DNA of 7,391 nucleotides from Bacteroidia bacterium (GCA_025060275.1 JANXCJ010000102.1:1-7391), one strand, 5' to 3'. Positions 1-6,410 are shown, numbered from the stretch's first letter. The notes: generated from the letters alone by a model not told the origin. Made by a program: numbers and translations.

Positions 1-1
1 C

Positions 2-2047
2 TCTACGGCAGCCCCTGATGTATTTCTTGTAGGGGAAGGGTGGGTAGGACAAGTAGCCCGTGAGGGGCAAGCCCTATGGCTTAGTTCACCCCCCTCAGGT
101 TATCTCCCCCTTACCTCTGGATTAGGGCAAGTAATGCCGCAAGCCTTAGCCGTTTTACCTGTTATTGCCGCGGAAAGTATAAGAGGAGTATGGGATACTG
201 CCACTTTTTCAGAGTGGGAGCCCTCTCATAGAGAAGCAGCAGAAAGGTTACTTCCCTTCTTTTCAGTGGGGCTGCTACTTGTGGAGCAAACTCAAAAAGA
301 GAAAGCATGGTATGAAGAAAGGCAGGCCTTTCAAGAGGATATCCTGCTCAAAAGCCAACTCATTCACACCTTGGAACAAGAACTCTCCCAAAACCAGCAG
401 CAAAAGGAAGCTCTACATGCACAACTCTCAGAATCCCAAAGCCATCTTGAGCGCCTCCAAAAGAAGCTCCACTTGGAGCAGCAGCGTTGGCAGCATATTA
501 TCGCTCATCTCTCCGAAGCTATCGTCATCTTTGACGCTACAGGGAAGCCCCGCTATCTTAGTCCCGCTGTCTCTCGTCTCCTAGGCTATTCTCAGCAGGA
601 ACTCCAAGTATTCTTCAAATACGTTGAGAGTGCAGATACAGAAGTGGTGAAATCCTACTTTCAACAGCTTCTCCACACTCCCAATAAGTCCCTCAATATT
701 CGTTTTCAGTATAGGCACCGTGAAGGGCACACCCTCTGGATAGAAGCCGTAGGAGAGAACTATCTCTCTGACCCCAGCATACAGGGCATTCTGCTTATCC
801 TACGGGATGTAACAGAACAGCAAGAGTACGAAAAACAATACCGTACCCGTCTCAAATTCCAGTCTCTCGTAGAGAATTCACCTGATATCATATTTCGCAC
901 GGATAGAGAGGGTACTTTTTTATATGTGAACCCTACTATAGAGCGCTATACGGGCTATAGCCCTGCCCATTACATAAGAAATACTATCTATTCCGTAGGT
1001 TTTTCCTTAGAAGAGGTACGATTCTGGCAAGAATTCATTTACAGTGTCTTCTCCACTTTAGAAGTACAATCGGCAGAGATAGCTTTTCCATCGGTGTATG
1101 GAATTCGTCAGATGGCGGTGCGAGGTATCCCAGAAGCCGGACCCGAGGGTAATGTTGAAACTATAGTAGTACTTCTTCAGGATATTACTGAACTGCGTCA
1201 GATACAAGAGCAACTGCGCACGCAGAATCTCCGCTTAGAGCAAACAAAAGCAATACTTGAACAGCAAAAGCAAGAATTAGAAGAGAAAAACCGAGACATT
1301 TTAGAAAGTATCACCTATGCTCGTCGGCTACAAGGAGCTCTTATCCCCGGACAAGAAGGATTAGCCCAATTTTTTCCTGATAGCTTTATTATTCACTGGC
1401 TCAGGGATATAGTGGGAGGGGATTTCTACTGGTACGGGAGAGTAGATGATCACATAGTGATAGCGGTAGTAGATTGTACAGGTCATGGGGTTCCCGGGGC
1501 ATTTATGACATTTTTAGGTTATACCCTATTAGAGGCGGCCGTAAGAGAAAGACATTTGCTGGATCCTGCTCAAATTCTACACTTTATGGATATGCGTCTG
1601 CGCCAGATGTTTGCAGGACAAGACACAGTACGAGATGGAATGGATATAGCTCTATGTATAATAGAGCCTCATAAGCGTCTTCTACGATTTGCGGGGGCTC
1701 ATCGTCCCCTTCTTCTCTATCAGAACGCAAGGTGGCATCTTATTCCTGGTGCGCCGGCGGGCTTAGGAGGTGCCTTATGGCTAGACGAAGTCAAGCGGTT
1801 CCACACGCATACTTTCTCCTATCAGCCTAATGATCAGCTTTACCTTTATACGGATGGATATTTAGATCAATTCGGCGGTGGAGGAACGCAAAAACGCTAC
1901 TCCCATAAACGGTTTAGGGAATTTTTAGCTACTTGGGGACATCTACCCATGATAGAGCAGAAGAAACGACTCACCGAAGAGCTACGAGCCTGGATGGGAG
2001 ACCTACCCCTTACTGATGATGTTACTGTATTGGGGATTCGCTTATAA
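2..2047 (+). CDS. GAF-PAS-PAS-SpoIIE/PP2C-type serine/threonine phosphatase (5' end outside window)
   Basis: The reading frame is open from base 2 with no stop, and the residues before the first ATG (134) are clear GAF-domain sequence (GEGWVGQVAREGQ near residue 11), so the gene begins upstream and ATG 134 is internal. Counting from base 2 (681 residues seen): end of a GAF domain to about 95; coiled coil about 96-165; PAS about 165-274; second PAS about 285-399; helical linker about 397-444 ending in ESITYARRLQ; SpoIIE/PP2C phosphatase to the end. Metal-binding acidic residues are visible in GGDFYWYG (Asp474), VVDCTGHGVPGA (Asp491), YTDGYLDQ (Asp618) and LTDDVT (Asp672/673), so it should be active. 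No membrane helix is visible. By family and position it would dephosphorylate the SiaC proteins encoded just downstream, as SiaA does, but with cytosolic GAF/PAS sensing rather than the membrane sensor of Pseudomonas SiaA. The target is inferred. Confidence 0.93.
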   Translation, partial: STAAPDVFLVGEGWVGQVAREGQALWLSSPPSGYLPLTSGLGQVMPQALAVLPVIAAESIRGVWDTATFSEWEPSHREAAERLLPFFSVGLLLVEQTQKEKAWYEERQAFQEDILLKSQLIHTLEQELSQNQQQKEALHAQLSESQSHLERLQKKLHLEQQRWQHIIAHLSEAIVIFDATGKPRYLSPAVSRLLGYSQQELQVFFKYVESADTEVVKSYFQQLLHTPNKSLNIRFQYRHREGHTLWIEAVGENYLSDPSIQGILLILRDVTEQQEYEKQYRTRLKFQSLVENSPDIIFRTDREGTFLYVNPTIERYTGYSPAHYIRNTIYSVGFSLEEVRFWQEFIYSVFSTLEVQSAEIAFPSVYGIRQMAVRGIPEAGPEGNVETIVVLLQDITELRQIQEQLRTQNLRLEQTKAILEQQKQELEEKNRDILESITYARRLQGALIPGQEGLAQFFPDSFIIHWLRDIVGGDFYWYGRVDDHIVIAVVDCTGHGVPGAFMTFLGYTLLEAAVRERHLLDPAQILHFMDMRLRQMFAGQDTVRDGMDIALCIIEPHKRLLRFAGAHRPLLLYQNARWHLIPGAPAGLGGALWLDEVKRFHTHTFSYQPNDQLYLYTDGYLDQFGGGGTQKRYSHKRFREFLATWGHLPMIEQKKRLTEELRAWMGDLPLTDDVTVLGIRL

Positions 2048-2057
2048 GTATTTATTC

Positions 2058-2065
2058 TATCTTTG
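2058..2065 (+). promoter_or_regulatory. TAnnTTTG -7-like element before the first siaB-like gene
   Basis: TATCTTTG matches the Bacteroidota -7 consensus TAnnTTTG exactly. It lies between the phosphatase stop and the siaB-like gene and ends 8 bp before ATG 2074. No convincing -33 TTTG is present at the usual distance; the nearest TTG is at 2030-2032, rather far away. If it is active, transcription would begin at or just before ATG 2074, giving a nearly leaderless mRNA. Confidence 0.4.
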
Positions 2066-2073
2066 TGATGGAT

Positions 2074-2643
2074 ATGGTAGCTACCCAGCCAGAACTTCTA
2101 CATAGGCCTGCCCTTTCGTACGCGTACCCCCTCTATAGAAACATGTTAGATAATAGCATCGTCTTCATCTATCATGGTCCTATAAGTCCAGACCTTGTGG
2201 TAGATGTTCTCAATCTTGTAGAATACCGCTTGGGGGATAAGGGAGAGGATAGGCGCATCAGTAAAAAGTTATTCAATATAATGGTAGAGACCTTTGTGTT
2301 AGGAGAGCAGCAGAGCAGAGGACATGCCGCCCTGATAGTAAGACAACTACCCTACCTCTACTCTGTAAGTATAGGAAGGCGGATTTCAAGTCCCTCAGTC
2401 TATGAGGTGAAAGCCTACTTAGACTGGGTAAACACACTTTTACCTGAACAGCTAAGAGAAGAATATCATCGGCTCCTTCAAAATAAGGCCCCTGAGCTGC
2501 CTCAACATGTTGGAGGTATCCCCTCTATAAGCATCTTAGATTTGGCCAGAAAGTCCAATGACATTCTACATTATAACTTTGAGTACTTGGATGCTGAAGA
2601 TTCTTTTTTTTCTCTGGAAGCCCGAATCCGAAAAAACATATAG
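2074..2643 (+). CDS. SiaB-like GHKL protein, copy 1, degenerate at the ATP site (probable pseudokinase)
   Basis: This 189-residue protein aligns with the second SiaB copy (3038-3601). About 45% of the first 50 aligned residues are identical, and about half of the last 30, including ARKS and FFSLEARI. The catalytic motifs between are altered. The N-box keeps the general-base Glu (Glu72 in NIMVE), but the residue four positions on is Leu76, where copy 2 has the metal-binding Asn. The TGN turn reads IGR, about 13 residues of the following linker are missing, and the glycine-rich GTAGLG loop reads GGIPSIS. ATP binding and kinase activity are therefore doubtful; a scaffold or SiaC-binding decoy role is inferred. 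The frame is intact, so it is not an obvious pseudogene. GTG 2065, ATG 2068 and ATG 2074 are possible starts; 2074 is chosen for its spacing from the TAnnTTTG element. The siaC1 gene starts 3 bp after the stop. Confidence 0.85.
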   Translation: MVATQPELLHRPALSYAYPLYRNMLDNSIVFIYHGPISPDLVVDVLNLVEYRLGDKGEDRRISKKLFNIMVETFVLGEQQSRGHAALIVRQLPYLYSVSIGRRISSPSVYEVKAYLDWVNTLLPEQLREEYHRLLQNKAPELPQHVGGIPSISILDLARKSNDILHYNFEYLDAEDSFFSLEARIRKNI

Positions 2644-2646
2644 CTT

Positions 2647-3030
2647 ATGGAAGCCTTAAGAATAGAATCAACGCATAAGACGCCGAGGGTCATATTAGAC
2701 CCGGAAAATGGTATATTTGAATTCTCGGGTCGGAGCATTCCAGAAGACTCGGTAGGATTCTATCTACCTATCCTGGATTGGCTAGAAAAATATGCCCAGC
2801 AACCACTGCCCCAAACCCATGTGCGATTTGACTTGGAGTACTTTAACACAAGTAGCTCTAAAAACATATTAGAAGTACTAAAGCGACTAGAAGCTATCCA
2901 TACTGCTGGGCATGAAGTAAGGGTTACATGGTATTATGATGAGGATGATGAAGATATGGAGGAGACAGGGCAGGATTATCAGGCGCTTCTAAATCTTCCT
3001 ATTGAGCTTGCGGTGAAAGTCCAATCCTAA
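2647..3030 (+). CDS. siaC: SiaC-like phosphoprotein (DUF1987), copy 1
   Basis: This 127-residue protein has the hallmarks of the SiaC family: IFEFSGRSIPED near residue 23, the segment YFNTSSSK with Thr68, and the acidic C-terminal DDEDMEETGQDYQ. In Pseudomonas SiaC, Thr68 is the residue phosphorylated by SiaB and dephosphorylated by SiaA, and numbering from this ATG gives Thr68 again. The protein is cytosolic, with no signal peptide or membrane segment. It is about 60% identical by hand alignment to the second copy (3619-3993), so the two arose by duplication. It sits 3 bp after the degenerate siaB copy and ends 7 bp before the intact one. Because its cognate kinase looks inactive, it may be phosphorylated by SiaB2 or stay mainly unphosphorylated; this is inference. 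Its binding target is unknown, since no siaD-type cyclase lies in the window. Confidence 0.92.
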   Translation: MEALRIESTHKTPRVILDPENGIFEFSGRSIPEDSVGFYLPILDWLEKYAQQPLPQTHVRFDLEYFNTSSSKNILEVLKRLEAIHTAGHEVRVTWYYDEDDEDMEETGQDYQALLNLPIELAVKVQS

Positions 3031-3037
3031 GGAGCCT

Positions 3038-3601
3038 ATGAGTATGACTTATAGCTATTACAAAAACATGCAGCTAAACAACATCATCTTTGTCTATCAA
3101 GGTGAGGTAACTGCCGATTTGGTCTCTTCTATTCTCCAAATGATAGAGAACAAACTGGAAGGGGAAGGTGAGGATAGGAAAGTCAAAAAGCGAGTCTTCA
3201 ACGTGATGGTGGAATGCCTCCAAAACGTATACCATCACTTGGATGCTCTCCCCCCAACTGACCCAAGCAACCCCATCAAGGATAAAACCGCTCTCCTTAT
3301 GATTGGAAGAGAGGAAAAAGACTATTATATCATTACAGGCAATCACGTACTGAATGATCGTATTCCGGACCTTAAGTCTCGCTTAGACCGCATCAATCGG
3401 GCTACCAAAGAGGAATTGAAGCAGCTTTACCAAGAAGTACTTACAAGCGGTGGCTTCTCAGAAAAGGGCACGGCAGGGCTAGGTATGATAGATATTGCCC
3501 GTAAATCTGGTCAGCGTTTAGGATACGACTTCCACCCCGTCAATGACAGGTATTCCTTTTTCAGTTTAGAAGCTCGGATTTCCCGCATAGTAGATAAGTA
3601 A
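3038..3601 (+). CDS. siaB: SiaB-like GHKL serine/threonine kinase, copy 2 (intact)
   Basis: This 187-residue protein is of SiaB/DUF6272 type, a GHKL-fold kinase related to anti-sigma factors such as SpoIIAB. The N-box NVMVECLQNVYHH carries Glu59 and, four residues on, Asn63, the same Glu-xxx-Asn spacing as SpoIIAB. Next come TGN (100-102), a helical segment rich in Leu/Glu (112-135), the glycine-rich loop GTAGLG (144-149), IDIARKSG (151-158) and the C-terminal FFSLEARI. All catalytic signatures are present, so it should phosphorylate SiaC-type partners, most likely the one encoded 17 bp downstream and perhaps also SiaC1. The start may be ATG 3038 or ATG 3044. The sequence AAGGAG at 3029-3034 overlaps the preceding stop and is better spaced for 3044. 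It has no signal peptide or membrane helix. Confidence 0.92.
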   Translation: MSMTYSYYKNMQLNNIIFVYQGEVTADLVSSILQMIENKLEGEGEDRKVKKRVFNVMVECLQNVYHHLDALPPTDPSNPIKDKTALLMIGREEKDYYIITGNHVLNDRIPDLKSRLDRINRATKEELKQLYQEVLTSGGFSEKGTAGLGMIDIARKSGQRLGYDFHPVNDRYSFFSLEARISRIVDK

Positions 3602-3602
3602 A

Positions 3603-3610
3603 TAACTTTG
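3603..3610 (+). promoter_or_regulatory. TAnnTTTG -7-like element before siaC copy 2
   Basis: TAACTTTG fits TAnnTTTG exactly. It begins just after the siaB2 stop and ends 8 bp before ATG 3619, the same distance as at the first siaB copy. No clear -33 TTTG is seen. It supports ATG 3619 over the upstream TTG at 3613 as the start of siaC2. Confidence 0.4.
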
Positions 3611-3618
3611 CGTTGCCC

Positions 3619-3993
3619 ATGCGAAACCTCGTTATAGAACCTACTTCCAAAACGCCTAAGGTCATACTGAATGCTGACCTAGGTATTTTTGAAATAACGG
3701 GACGGAGTATCCCTGAAGATGCCATAGGATTCTATCGGAAAGTCTTGGACTGGATAGAAGAATATAGTAAAAACCCTCTTACCGATACGACCTTTAAGTT
3801 TCAGTTAGAGTACTTCAATACTAGCTCTTCAAAATGTTTGCTAGATATCTTTCGCAAATTAGAGCGGATGCATAAGAACGGACACAAGGTCAGCATTCGG
3901 TGGCATTATGATGCAGATGATGAGGATATGGCAGAGACAGGTCAGGACTATCAGGCCCTTTTGGATGTACCCTTTGAACTTGTACCTGTATGA
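3619..3993 (+). CDS. siaC: SiaC-like phosphoprotein (DUF1987), copy 2
   Basis: Starting at ATG 3619 the protein has 124 residues, and the conserved threonine of YFNTSSSK falls at position 68, exactly as in the other copy and in Pseudomonas SiaC. A TTG at 3613 would add two residues and is less likely. Conserved blocks are KTPKVIL, IFEITGRSIPED and DDEDMAETGQDYQ. It should be the phospho-acceptor of the intact SiaB kinase encoded immediately upstream and a substrate of the SpoIIE-type phosphatase at the cluster start. The downstream membrane coiled-coil gene overlaps it by 4 bp (ATGA at 3990-3993), implying coupled translation and possibly a physical partner. Compared with copy 1 it is shorter at the C-terminus and differs mainly in surface positions of the helices. 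Confidence 0.93.
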   Translation: MRNLVIEPTSKTPKVILNADLGIFEITGRSIPEDAIGFYRKVLDWIEEYSKNPLTDTTFKFQLEYFNTSSSKCLLDIFRKLERMHKNGHKVSIRWHYDADDEDMAETGQDYQALLDVPFELVPV

Positions 3994-4457
3994 GCCAAGA
4001 TAAACATGCTTTTGTGGAAGAGACAGCTTTCTTGGAGGAAGCGCGCAGTAAAATTGAGGTGGTAGGACTTTCTCCAGAAGCGTGGCGAGAGGCTTATGCA
4101 AAAGTGATAGATAATTATGAACGGCTTCTAAAGGTAGTAGAAGTTCTCACCCACCAAGCTACCCAGCTTGAAAACAAATTAGAAAAGGCCCGCGCCCAAC
4201 TGGAACTTCAGAAAAAGGCACTAAGCACAGAAGTAGAAGGATTAGAAAAGCAAATTCAGATACAGCAAAAGGAAGTTCATAAAAAAGCCCAAGAGCGGGA
4301 TATCCTATATGACAGGATGGGAAAAACACGCATGATGTTGATTGTAGTCTTTGCCGTCCTATTAGTGGTAGTTTCTTTCATGGTATATTATCTCTTTGTG
4401 GACACAGCGCGCATGATTGAATTAGTCAAGCAAATCCACGGCATAGAGACAAAATGA
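3990..4457 (+). CDS. Small coiled-coil protein with one C-terminal membrane helix (T1)
   Basis: This 155-residue protein was not recognised as a named family. Residues 1-30 are acidic. A motif W32-R-E-x-Y36...Y43-E-x-L-L47 follows, then a long coiled coil (about 45-110) rich in Glu, Lys, Gln and Leu, then one hydrophobic helix at 115-137 (MMLIVVFAVLLVVVSFMVYY), and a short tail of 18 residues. There is no N-terminal signal sequence. With Lys/Arg before the helix, the coiled coil is predicted to face the cytoplasm as a tail-anchored protein. It overlaps siaC2 by 4 bp, suggesting coupled synthesis and a role as membrane-anchored partner or output of the SiaC switch (inference). The downstream gene (4486-4956) is a paralog with the same layout. 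The WRExY/YExLL motif resembles N-terminal segments I recall from Bacteroidota signalling proteins such as cyclases and phosphatases, but this is unverified. Confidence 0.85.
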   Translation: MSQDKHAFVEETAFLEEARSKIEVVGLSPEAWREAYAKVIDNYERLLKVVEVLTHQATQLENKLEKARAQLELQKKALSTEVEGLEKQIQIQQKEVHKKAQERDILYDRMGKTRMMLIVVFAVLLVVVSFMVYYLFVDTARMIELVKQIHGIETK

Positions 4458-4471
4458 ATAGAAAAACTAAG

Positions 4472-4479
4472 TACTTTTG
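4472..4479 (+). promoter_or_regulatory. TAnnTTTG -7-like element before T2
   Basis: TACTTTTG matches TAnnTTTG and ends 6 bp before ATG 4486. It sits in the 28-bp gap between the two coiled-coil genes, the widest gap in the cluster, and no obvious -33 element is visible. It is the third such element placed 6-8 bp before a start codon in this window, and it favours ATG 4486 over the TTG at 4477, which lies inside it. Confidence 0.4.
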
Positions 4480-4485
4480 ACCTAT

Positions 4486-4956
4486 ATGAGTATTAGTAGC
4501 ACGCGAAAAGACCTATTCGCTGAAGAAGAACAGCTCATCCAGCAAGGAAGACTTACCCTGGCAAAGATAGACCTCACAGAAGAACAATGGCGGGAGGAAT
4601 ACAAACGCATGATAGAAGCATATGAAAAGCTACTCATGAGTGCAAAGACCCTCACCCGCATAGCTGATCGTAATCAGAAGCGCCTAGACGAGATGAATGC
4701 AGAACTGGAACGCCAAAACTCCCTTCTTAGAGAAAGAGAAGAGGAAGCAAAGAAGCACCAGAGCTCCTTAGTGCATAACTACCAGAAAATTGTAGAAGAA
4801 CAATCTGTCATAGATAAAAGAGTAGGACGCGTGCAAATAGCCCTACTATTCATGATTACTATTCTCACAGTAATGATCTTGTTCATGTTATATTATCTCA
4901 TTCTGGCTCCTCATCAAGCGATATACTGGATGGAAAGATTTCAGGCGTCTAAATGA
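4486..4956 (+). CDS. Small coiled-coil protein with one C-terminal membrane helix (T2, paralog of T1)
   Basis: This 156-residue protein from ATG 4486 is a second member of the same unnamed family. The motif W35-R-E-x-Y39...Y46-E-x-L-L50 matches T1 position for position. It is followed by the segment RIADRNQKRLDEMNAELERQ, a coiled coil to about residue 110, a single hydrophobic helix at about 117-140 and a short tail. No signal peptide is seen, so the predicted topology is a cytoplasmic coiled coil anchored by its C-terminal helix. Similarity to T1 is clear in the N-terminal motif and general layout but weak in the coiled coil, so the duplication is old. The two may form a hetero-oligomer through their coiled coils (inference). 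A TTG at 4477 would add three residues but lies in a promoter-like element. The next gene overlaps by 4 bp (ATGA). Confidence 0.85.
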   Translation: MSISSTRKDLFAEEEQLIQQGRLTLAKIDLTEEQWREEYKRMIEAYEKLLMSAKTLTRIADRNQKRLDEMNAELERQNSLLREREEEAKKHQSSLVHNYQKIVEEQSVIDKRVGRVQIALLFMITILTVMILFMLYYLILAPHQAIYWMERFQASK

Positions 4957-5546
4957 AAGCTGGAATGCTCTTTCTCGTAGGATGGATGCTGGATACACTA
5001 CTTGGGGTACAATGCAAATATGGAAAATTAGAAGTAGGCACAGATGGCGCCTGTATCAAAGTATGGATAAAAGAGTCGGATAGGCAACTCCTCTTAATTG
5101 CTCAGGAAAGACAACAAGACGGGCGCTGGCTTGTGCTTCATAAGGTATGTATAGACCGTTGGTCCCTTCCTAAAGAATATTCACTGTGCGTTTCTGGTGA
5201 GAAGCCAGGAAGATATATCCGATTTGTTCTCCAAGGCATTAGAGAAACAAGTGGGATAAAAGTCTTATATGAAGGATATCCCTGGGGAGCTCCTACTCCT
5301 GCTCCTGCGATAGAAATTACACAAGATACCCCTCCAAAGCTAAACTTGAGTTTTTTTGGAGAAGGGAACTACCTGCTGCGCTGTTATAACCGCTTCGGCG
5401 AAGAGATTTTTACTATCCCGATAGAAGCGCGGAAAGACCTACATCTTTCTTATGCCTTTCCCAAGGTACTGAGGGGTATTTTTCTGATTAGGCTTTACGA
5501 AGTAGGCACTGGAAAGGTAATAACAGAGAAACCTGTAAGGCTCTAA
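4953..5546 (+). CDS. Predicted exported beta-rich protein of unknown function
   Basis: I do not recognise this 197-residue protein. The N-terminus (MKAGMLFLVGWMLDTLLGVQ) looks like a short signal peptide: a lysine, then a mainly hydrophobic stretch interrupted by Asp14, with possible cleavage before or near Cys21. GVQC is not a proper lipobox, so lipoprotein status is doubtful. The body has alternating hydrophobic strands, a Pro-rich linker around residues 112-118 (GAPTPAPAIE), then a C-terminal section of about 70 residues with CYNRFGEEIFTIPI, a strand-turn-strand pattern and GIFLIRLYEVGTGKV. This resembles the beta-sandwich of type IX secretion C-terminal sorting domains, although the match is loose. 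It overlaps T2 by 4 bp, so it is translated with the membrane coiled-coil pair and may act on the outer side of the same membrane complex (inference). Confidence 0.8.
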   Translation: MKAGMLFLVGWMLDTLLGVQCKYGKLEVGTDGACIKVWIKESDRQLLLIAQERQQDGRWLVLHKVCIDRWSLPKEYSLCVSGEKPGRYIRFVLQGIRETSGIKVLYEGYPWGAPTPAPAIEITQDTPPKLNLSFFGEGNYLLRCYNRFGEEIFTIPIEARKDLHLSYAFPKVLRGIFLIRLYEVGTGKVITEKPVRL

Positions 5547-5552
5547 AAAAGC

Positions 5553-6410
5553 ATGCACAAAAGTGAAGTGGTAGCCGTATTAGGCGCCGGCACGATGGGA
5601 ACAGGAATAGCTCATGTATTTGCTCAATATGGCTATCATGTGGCATGGGTAGAAGTAGATACAGAAAGATGGGAAAAAGCTAAAGCCATAATTGCACAGA
5701 ATACAGAACGGCAGGTAAAAAAAGGCATCCTCACTCCCGAAGAGCGAGAAGCTATATTCTCAAGATTGACGTTCTATGACAAAGTCGCACCAGCCGTAAA
5801 GGAGGCTGTATTAGTCATAGAAGCCATCCCAGAAGATGTAACCCTCAAGAAACAGGTATGGCAAGAAGTAAGCCAATATGTGCAAGATTCAGCTATTTTG
5901 GCTACAAATACCTCTTCTATTTCCATTACGCAGCTCGCTGCCTCTGTAAAGCACCCTCAACGCTTCATCGGCATGCATTTCATGAATCCCGTACCTGTAA
6001 TGCGATTGGTAGAGGTAATACGAGGCATGCAGACCGATGATGCTACAGTGGAGAAGGTGATGGAGTGGGCACGCAAACTGCAAAAAGAGCCTGTCTTAGT
6101 GCAAGACTATCCCGGATTTGTCTCCAATCGCATACTCATGCCCATGATAAACGAAGCTATTTATGCCTTGTATCAAGGAGTAGCCAGCCGAGAAGCTATA
6201 GACACTGTCATGAAGTTGGGTATGAATCATCCGATGGGTCCTCTGGAGTTGGCTGATTTTATCGGACTGGATGTTTGCTTAGCCATCCTCAAGGTGCTTT
6301 ATGAAGGCTTTGGAGACCCTCGCTATGCCCCTTGCCCCTTACTTGTGAAAATGGTCCAAGCAGGCTATTTGGGACGCAAAAGTGGTAAGGGCTTCTACGA
6401 CTACTCCTAA
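5553..6410 (+). CDS. hbd: 3-hydroxybutyryl-CoA dehydrogenase (3-hydroxyacyl-CoA dehydrogenase family)
   Basis: This enzyme catalyses NAD(P)-dependent interconversion of 3-hydroxyacyl-CoA and 3-ketoacyl-CoA, used in butyrate/fatty-acid-type CoA pathways and beta-oxidation; it is cytosolic. The 285 residues are the usual full length for the single-function family. The Rossmann motif GAGTMGTGIA is at 11-20 with acidic residues ending strand 2 (Glu34, Asp36), typical of NAD preference. Catalytic positions match the human enzyme spacing: Ser121 (NTSSIS), His142 (GMHFMNPVPVMRLVEVI), Glu154 and Asn192 (VSNR). The C-terminal dimerisation domain has NHPMGPLELADFIGLD and ends with GRKSGKGFYDYS. It starts 6 bp after the exported-protein gene and ends overlapping the next start by 1 bp (TAATG). 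Nothing in the sequence ties it functionally to the signalling genes upstream. The exact chain-length preference cannot be read from sequence. Confidence 0.96.
   Translation: MHKSEVVAVLGAGTMGTGIAHVFAQYGYHVAWVEVDTERWEKAKAIIAQNTERQVKKGILTPEEREAIFSRLTFYDKVAPAVKEAVLVIEAIPEDVTLKKQVWQEVSQYVQDSAILATNTSSISITQLAASVKHPQRFIGMHFMNPVPVMRLVEVIRGMQTDDATVEKVMEWARKLQKEPVLVQDYPGFVSNRILMPMINEAIYALYQGVASREAIDTVMKLGMNHPMGPLELADFIGLDVCLAILKVLYEGFGDPRYAPCPLLVKMVQAGYLGRKSGKGFYDYS

Noticed and set aside
134..2047. ATG 134 as the true start of the phosphatase gene
   Set aside because: The 44 codons before it are open and encode clear GAF-domain sequence continuous with what follows, so the gene begins upstream of the window.
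2537..2581. Two further TAnnTTTG matches (2537-2544 and 2574-2581) upstream of siaC1
   Set aside because: They lie in coding sequence 65-105 bp from the start, at conserved amino acids, and such matches also occur inside other genes (2712, 3684, 7207), so they are not better than chance.
3029..3034. AAGGAG as a Shine-Dalgarno sequence for siaB2
   Set aside because: It overlaps the siaC1 stop codon and is only 3 bp from ATG 3038 (9 bp from ATG 3044). No other gene here shows one, so it may be coincidence; noted only as an aid in weighing the two starts.
3859..4101. Minus-strand reading frame of 80 codons across the siaC2/T1 junction
   Set aside because: It lies opposite two well-supported plus-strand genes and its translation (rich in Leu, Pro, Cys and His) shows no recognisable domain. 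The same holds for the minus-strand frames at 3074-3346 and 5889-6083.
5001..5015. Lipoprotein signal at Cys21 of the exported protein
   Set aside because: The residues before the cysteine (LLGVQ) do not fit a lipobox, which needs a small residue just before Cys.
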